Position numbers and translations under genes: made by a program. A DNA stretch of 64,000 nt from NCBI GenBank assembly GCA_014695195.1, contig JACJNW010000032.1:1-64000 (forward strand), in the 5' to 3' direction. This DNA is from Cyanobacteria bacterium FACHB-DQ100. Lineage in GTDB: Bacteria; Cyanobacteriota; Cyanobacteriia; Leptolyngbyales; Leptolyngbyaceae. Shown here piece after piece: positions 59,833 through 64,000 of the stretch (its first letter is position 1; the number at the start of each line of letters is the position of its first letter). The notes under the pieces are model-generated. The model was not told the DNA's origin, ran no database searches, and worked only from the letters and a program-made list of their open reading frames with translations.

Positions 59833-61077
59833 TTACTTCGACTGCAACACTTGATTAATCGATGCCAATGCCGTCTGTATCGTGTCGTTCAAACTGGTTG
59901 CATTGGTGATGCGATCGGTCGGTGAATGATAGTTCGGATCAGAGCCGCGATAGAAAAACAACACAGGGACTCCCTTCGCTGCAAACGACGCATGATCACT
60001 GCTGCTATTTGTTAAAGCTGGAACAAAAGTTGGAACATTGGAATTGAGTTGCTTGAGCTGCGATCGTAACTCAGCAGACCCGCCAATGAGGAGACGATCA
60101 TTGATCCCCACCATGTCGAAATTAAACATGGCTGCTAAACCAGACAAAAATTGAGGCTGCACAGAATTTACGAAGGCTCTTGATCCTTGCAAGCCATCTT
60201 CTTCACCATCAAACGCCACGAACCACACTTCGCGAGCCAATGGCGTGTTCGCCAACCGCCGCGCCGTTTCCAAGACCACTGCTGTTCCAGATGCGTTGTC
60301 GTTGGCTCCAGGAGAACCGGAAACAGAGTCATAATGTCCACCTAACAATAAACGAGGTTGAGTTACACCAGAAAGACGAGCAATCACGTTGCGTCCGGTA
60401 ATCGTTCGCCGCTCTGTATTGACAGAAACCTGTGCAGATGGCGCGTTGAGTAATTTTGCACCATTACTTTGAGTGATGCCGATCGCCGGAATTGCTGCCG
60501 GGCTGCTCAGCGTTCCTCGCAGGGGTTTGTCTTCTGAATTGATCACAATGACTGCGATCGCGCCCGCCTTTGCTGCGTTGTCTACTTTCTGTGAGAACGG
60601 AATTTCGCCCCGCCGCACAACCGCGATCGCACCCTTCACCTCAATCGATGCAAAGTCATTGGGTCGCCCCACATTGGGAACGGCGACCAACCGCGCATTG
60701 GCTTGACCTGCGATCGAATTGTTTAGAGCTTCACCTGAGATTGTCTGTCCATTTACGGCAACACTTGAACCTAGATCTCGAAACTTCGGATAGGTGAAGG
60801 TCTGCACCTCAGTTTGATAGCCTGCTTTGCGATATTCCTCGATCAGAAATTGACTTGCTTGCTGTGCGGCAGGTGTCCCCGCAACTCTCGCTCCAATCTG
60901 AATCAGCTTTTGAACGGTTTCTTGAACCCGACTATCAGATGGAGATGCCGCTTCAGTTGTACTGGCAGCAGCGGTATCTTCGGAACGGTTTGCTTGAATC
61001 GTACAAGCCGGAAGCGTTGCCAAAATGACAGCAAAAGCTGCATAGATGGATTTAACGGTTTTGTTCATTCGAGTCAT
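59833..61077 (-). CDS. M28-family aminopeptidase lipoprotein
   Basis: A 414-residue zinc aminopeptidase-like protein. A lipobox, TLPAC at about 21-25, marks a lipoprotein. Residues about 110-230 form a PA domain insert ([20 protein letters not shown]). The catalytic domain shows the zinc ligands of the family: [44 protein letters not shown] and YHSPTDRI. It probably trims peptides at the cell envelope. The protease at 59016 follows in the same direction, a possible two-gene unit for extracytoplasmic protein breakdown. Confidence 0.93.
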   Translation of the reverse strand: MTRMNKTVKSIYAAFAVILATLPACTIQANRSEDTAAASTTEAASPSDSRVQETVQKLIQIGARVAGTPAAQQASQFLIEEYRKAGYQTEVQTFTYPKFRDLGSSVAVNGQTISGEALNNSIAGQANARLVAVPNVGRPNDFASIEVKGAIAVVRRGEIPFSQKVDNAAKAGAIAVIVINSEDKPLRGTLSSPAAIPAIGITQSNGAKLLNAPSAQVSVNTERRTITGRNVIARLSGVTQPRLLLGGHYDSVSGSPGANDNASGTAVVLETARRLANTPLAREVWFVAFDGEEDGLQGSRAFVNSVQPQFLSGLAAMFNFDMVGINDRLLIGGSAELRSQLKQLNSNVPTFVPALTNSSSDHASFAAKGVPVLFFYRGSDPNYHSPTDRITNATSLNDTIQTALASINQVLQSK

Positions 61078-61158
61078 GACGACAAAAAGGTTCAGAAAGC
61101 ATCCTCACACCTACCTTTGCAAAGCGTTTCTTAAGCTATTTCCTATTGTGGAGAGCGA

Positions 61159-62403
61159 TTATGACAAGGAAATGTCAGAGGTAAACCGGCTGGACGGTTT
61201 GAGCGGCAGTTCAATGCGGAAAGTTGAGCCACGATCGACTTCACTGATGACGCGAATCTGTCCCTGATGCGCTTCGATAATTTGCTTCGCGATCGCAAGC
61301 CCGAGTCCAAATCCGCCGGTTTGCCGAGTGCGGGCAGTATCTACGCGATAAAACCGCTCAAACACATGAAAGAGATCTGCGGCAGGAATACCGATTCCAG
61401 TATCTTGAATCTCAAAAACAGCGTGATTCGACTGAACGAATAAACGCAGTTCAATCATTCCGCCTGCGGGTGTGTATTTGAGTGCGTTCGTGATTAAATT
61501 GACGATCGCTTGTCTCAGTAAATTGGGATCAGCTTTGAGCCAGAGTGTTGCTTCCCGAATGTGGCTGGTTAGCTGAAGGTGTTTCTCGATCGCTTGAGGC
61601 GTATATTCTTCTATCAATGATTGCACTAACGCAGCAAAATCAATAGCATTCAGGGTTGCTGGATCTAACTTTCCATCTTGGCGTGACAGGAACAACAATT
61701 GATCAATCAGTGAACCCATTGATTGGGCAATCATCACAATCTGAGTTAACCGCGATCGCATTTCTTGAATGTCCTCCGGTGGCATCAGTGCAACCTGAGC
61801 TTGGCTCAAAATTCCAGCGACGGGAGTTCTGAGTTCATGAGAGGCATCGGCTGTAAAGCGCTGAAGACGATCGTAAGCATGACGCGTCGGTTGCAGGGCG
61901 ATTCCCGCCAAAGTCCAACCAATGACTCCAATCACTCCAAGCGTCACCGGAAGACCAATGCTAAGAAATAATCGCGCTTGATCTAAGCTCTTTTGCAGCG
62001 AATCGAGCGGCACTGCAACTTGTAGATAGCCTACAATCCTCGCGCCGTTTTTTAGTGGAATCGTCAACTGCCTTAAAACACTGGCTGGAGATGTGATCGT
62101 TCTCCAGCCGATCGTATCTTCTAACCTCAATGGAGAACTTTGATCAGAAGCTTGAAGTCGCCTTCTTCGAGCATCATACAATCGAACATAAGCAAATTGA
62201 GGATTTGGAGTCATTGATGGTGATTGGTTGCTGCGGCTCAATTGACCCGTGAGAATCTGTGTTTGCTTCAGCAGGGTTTGATCAAATCGATCGAGTTGTT
62301 CATTCACAGTCAGCCCATAGCCGATCGTTGCAAATAGCGTCAGAACCCCGCCCATGGAGAGCGTGTACCAGTAGGCTAAATTCCGGCGGCTGCGGTGAAA
62401 CAT
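61159..62403 (-). CDS. Two-component sensor histidine kinase (RppB/NrsS-like)
   Basis: A 414-residue membrane kinase with TM1 about 12-32, a periplasmic loop about 33-147, TM2 about 148-170, then HisKA with the phosphoacceptor His in [16 protein letters not shown], and an ATPase domain with [21 protein letters not shown] and [11 protein letters not shown]. It lies nine bases after the OmpR-type regulator gene, so they form an operon. The pair resembles Synechocystis RppA-RppB and NrsR-NrsS, which respond to redox state or nickel; the signal here is not known. Confidence 0.93.
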   Translation of the reverse strand: MFHRSRRNLAYWYTLSMGGVLTLFATIGYGLTVNEQLDRFDQTLLKQTQILTGQLSRSNQSPSMTPNPQFAYVRLYDARRRRLQASDQSSPLRLEDTIGWRTITSPASVLRQLTIPLKNGARIVGYLQVAVPLDSLQKSLDQARLFLSIGLPVTLGVIGVIGWTLAGIALQPTRHAYDRLQRFTADASHELRTPVAGILSQAQVALMPPEDIQEMRSRLTQIVMIAQSMGSLIDQLLFLSRQDGKLDPATLNAIDFAALVQSLIEEYTPQAIEKHLQLTSHIREATLWLKADPNLLRQAIVNLITNALKYTPAGGMIELRLFVQSNHAVFEIQDTGIGIPAADLFHVFERFYRVDTARTRQTGGFGLGLAIAKQIIEAHQGQIRVISEVDRGSTFRIELPLKPSSRFTSDISLS

Positions 62404-62412
62404 GAGACGCAG

Positions 62413-63099
62413 TTATCTCGCTTCAGAGTCAATAGAAATCAATCGATAACCCACACCATACACGGTTTCAAGCCAGTTCTTGGCTCCAACTGCATCAAGC
62501 CGTTGTCGCAGTCGTCGAACCAAGGTGGTGACTGCATTGCTTTCGGGTTGACTGCCCCAACCCCACAAGGCTTGCTCTACCTGATCGTGTGTCACCACTT
62601 GGCGCGGATGCCGCATAAAATATTCCATCAACTGAAATTCTCGTCCTGATAGTTGCACCGTCGTTTGTTGGCGCTCTAGAGTCAAGGTGTTGAGGTGCAA
62701 CTGTAAATCTCCCAAACTCAGCGTGTCGCCTTGCCACAACGGGGATCGTCGCCGTAATGCGCGCACCCGTGCCAATAATTCCATCACATCCACGGGTTTA
62801 ACGAGATAATCATCGGCTCCAGCATCTAGTCCTGTCACTTTATCGATCGTCGTATCCTTTGCGGTTAGCATTAACACCGGAGCCGTCTTGCCTACCTGCC
62901 GAAACTGCCGACACAGTTCGATTCCGCTGATTTGAGGCAGCATCCAATCGAGAATTAGCAGGTCATAGGGACGATCGAGCATCAGCGATCGGGCTGTCAT
63001 TGCTTCAGCGATCGCATCAACAATATGTCCCGCTTTTTCTAGCGCGGCTTGCAAAGGTTCTAGTTGAAGGGAATCATCCTCAACCAGTAGAATCAGCAT
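62413..63099 (-). CDS. OmpR/PhoB-family response regulator (RppA/NrsR-like)
   Basis: A 228-residue DNA-binding regulator. The receiver domain has ILLVEDDSLQ, the phosphoacceptor Asp in LLILDWMLPQISG, MLTAKD and VKPVD. The C-terminal winged helix shows LSGREFQLMEYFMRHP and VTTLVRRLRQRLD. GAGGAG lies five bases before the ATG, a strong ribosome site. It is first in the operon with its kinase. The divergent small membrane protein at 63171 is a likely target or accessory. Confidence 0.94.
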   Translation of the reverse strand: MLILLVEDDSLQLEPLQAALEKAGHIVDAIAEAMTARSLMLDRPYDLLILDWMLPQISGIELCRQFRQVGKTAPVLMLTAKDTTIDKVTGLDAGADDYLVKPVDVMELLARVRALRRRSPLWQGDTLSLGDLQLHLNTLTLERQQTTVQLSGREFQLMEYFMRHPRQVVTHDQVEQALWGWGSQPESNAVTTLVRRLRQRLDAVGAKNWLETVYGVGYRLISIDSEAR

Positions 63100-63170
63100 A
63101 TTCGCTCCTCAAACTAACTTTCCTATTCTAGAAAATGCTTGAAGATTCACCTCGATAAAGGAATGTTCCC

Positions 63171-63329
63171 TTGAAAAGCTTACCCAATCTAGGACTTTGG
63201 TTTTGGTTGTCACTACCCCTGCTCGGCATGTTGTTTTGGACAAGCAGTGGTTGGATTGTTGATCGGCAATTGAAACAGAATAATCAAAGCGTAGAAAGTA
63301 TTCAAATTAAGATAGTCGAGATTCGATAA
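63171..63329 (+). CDS. Small single-pass membrane protein next to a two-component operon
   Basis: A 52-residue frame starting with TTG; AAAGGA lies eight bases before it. It reads LKSLPNLGLWFWLSLPLLGM and then LFWTSSGWIVDRQLKQ. One hydrophobic helix (about 7-28) is followed by a polar, charged C-terminal tail (QNNQSVESIQIKIVEIR). I do not recognise a family. It is divergently transcribed from the response regulator over 71 bases, so it may share control and affect the kinase (inference). The alternative is a chance frame; the good ribosome site argues against that. Confidence 0.55.
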   Translation: MKSLPNLGLWFWLSLPLLGMLFWTSSGWIVDRQLKQNNQSVESIQIKIVEIR

Positions 63330-63448
63330 TTCCTGCGTTGTTTAACGGTGCGATTGCCATCTTTATCAGTTGTTTGACAGCATCGTTGCTCTCATCAAAT
63401 AAATGCGCGACAAGCGATGAATCGCGATCGACGGCAGGAAGGGGTAAG

Positions 63449-64000
63449 TTAAGATTCGGGCAAATCACCGAAGCGATCGCGGTATCGCTGAAGTTCGGTG
63501 GCAAGGGCTTCGGCACGTTGGCGTTCTTGAGCAGCTTGCGATTCGGCAGCTTCGAGGGCAGTCGCTAATTCATCGGGGATCAGTAATTTCTCACCCGTTT
63601 CTAAGCGATAAAACCCAATCAGGTTGCCCTCGACGGTGAGACGAAGCTGTAGGGGTTGGCTTTGACCATCGGCAATGAGCTCGTAAGTTTCGCCTCTCAA
63701 GCGATAGCCCCGGAGTTTTTCTGGGATCCATTCGCCTTTAGGATCAAATTGCCAATATTCTTGAACACCCAATTGTTCGTAAAGCGTTTTCTTAAAGCTT
63801 TCGTCCTGGGTTCTGGTTCCGGGCGAAGTCATCTCAAAAATCACGGCAGGAACTTGCCCTTCTTCCCAGATTTTGTAGTTGTCGCGTCCCCCTGGTTCGA
63901 CCCCAAAAATCACCATCACATCAGGCGCAGTCCGCAGCCTGGGAAAGCCTTGCGCGTAGTAGAGAAACTGGTTGCCTAAAACGGTTGCTTGCTGACCTGT
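63449..64000 (-). CDS. Uma2 family (DUF820) endonuclease-like protein, 5' part outside the window
   Basis: The frame is open from the window edge to a stop at 63449, giving the last 183 residues. It shows a PD-(D/E)XK-type Uma2 core: RTAPDVMVIFGVEP (Asp), VPAVIFEMTSPGTR (Glu), and DESFKKTLYEQLGVQEYWQF (Lys). A C-terminal helical extension rich in Ala, Gln, Glu and Arg follows (LEAAESQAAQERQRAEALAT). Uma2 proteins are greatly expanded in cyanobacteria and their role is unknown. The N-terminus is cut by the window end. Confidence 0.88.
   Translation of the reverse strand, partial: TGQQATVLGNQFLYYAQGFPRLRTAPDVMVIFGVEPGGRDNYKIWEEGQVPAVIFEMTSPGTRTQDESFKKTLYEQLGVQEYWQFDPKGEWIPEKLRGYRLRGETYELIADGQSQPLQLRLTVEGNLIGFYRLETGEKLLIPDELATALEAAESQAAQERQRAEALATELQRYRDRFGDLPES

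Noticed and set aside
63307-63516. 69-codon minus-strand frame between the small membrane gene and Uma2
   Set aside because: It overlaps the end of the Uma2 gene in another frame and antisense part of the small membrane gene, has no ribosome site and matches no family I know.
1-64000. tRNA, rRNA, insertion sequence or prophage genes
   Set aside because: I looked for these on both strands and recognised none; small RNAs cannot be excluded without a covariance search.

Overview
The window reads as a chromosome segment of a filamentous-type (Leptolyngbya/Oscillatoriales-like) cyanobacterium. The evidence is a photosystem I subunit (PsaK), C5-pathway tetrapyrrole synthesis (HemL), the plastid-conserved pair Ycf46/Ycf35, an SmtA metallothionein, cyanobacteria-restricted DUF1400/DUF2949/DUF3611 proteins, a Pix/Tax-type chemotaxis cluster, and very frequent GCGATCGC (HIP1-type) octamers. 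The genus is an inference. I saw no rRNA, tRNA, CRISPR array, transposase or prophage gene.

Layout. 1-7.5 kb: a broken small gene, dxs, a secreted Cys-repeat protein, tex, ackA, psaK. 7.4-8.5 kb: about 1 kb without a convincing gene, holding tandem repeats and an intrinsic-type terminator. 8.5-19.3 kb: a co-directional signalling cluster (PatA-type regulator, CheY, CheW, a GAF-containing receptor with a phytochrome-like Cys-His, a hybrid CheA, a second receptor). This matches the type IV pilus phototaxis (pix) arrangement. 19.5-25 kb: truB with a DUF1400 hydrolase, an ethylene-receptor-like hybrid kinase, DUF2949 and DUF3611. 25-31 kb: an alpha/beta hydrolase, two adjacent GT39-type membrane glycosyltransferases, a CAP-domain protein and a small RNase D-like exonuclease. 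31-36.4 kb: ftsI with an FtsL-like gene, and a multi-GAF protein ending in a degenerate kinase module. 36.5-39.1 kb: pyrD, and a sulfotransferase paired with APS kinase (cysC). 39.4-44.7 kb: a sugar-type ABC binding protein and ATPase separated by a PAS histidine kinase, plus a WD40 protein. 44.7-51 kb: ycf46-ycf35, a ChaB-like gene, hemL, smtA with an ArsR/SmtB-type operator, and asnB. 51-57.7 kb: a peptidoglycan-binding protein, a degenerate ADP-ribosylglycohydrolase relative, a NYN nuclease-like protein, a dynamin/Era-like GTPase, an ABC exporter and DUF2442. 57.7-64 kb: a GT-B-like glycosyltransferase, a PDZ-less HtrA-type protease, an M28 lipoprotein peptidase, an OmpR-type two-component pair with a divergent small membrane protein, and a Uma2 gene cut by the window edge.

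Two interspersed repeat families recur: a palindromic element with CCCCCTAAATCCCCC-type ends (two complete and two partial copies) and a shorter element of about 35 bp that sits just after stop codons. Several genes use TTG or GTG starts chosen here from Shine-Dalgarno position and family length. The strongest leads are the ethylene-binding-type kinase with every copper/ethylene residue kept, the photoreceptor-like chemoreceptor, the PDZ-less HtrA with a repeat at its break point, the eight-cysteine repeat protein, and the smtA promoter whose operator has no smtB gene beside it.
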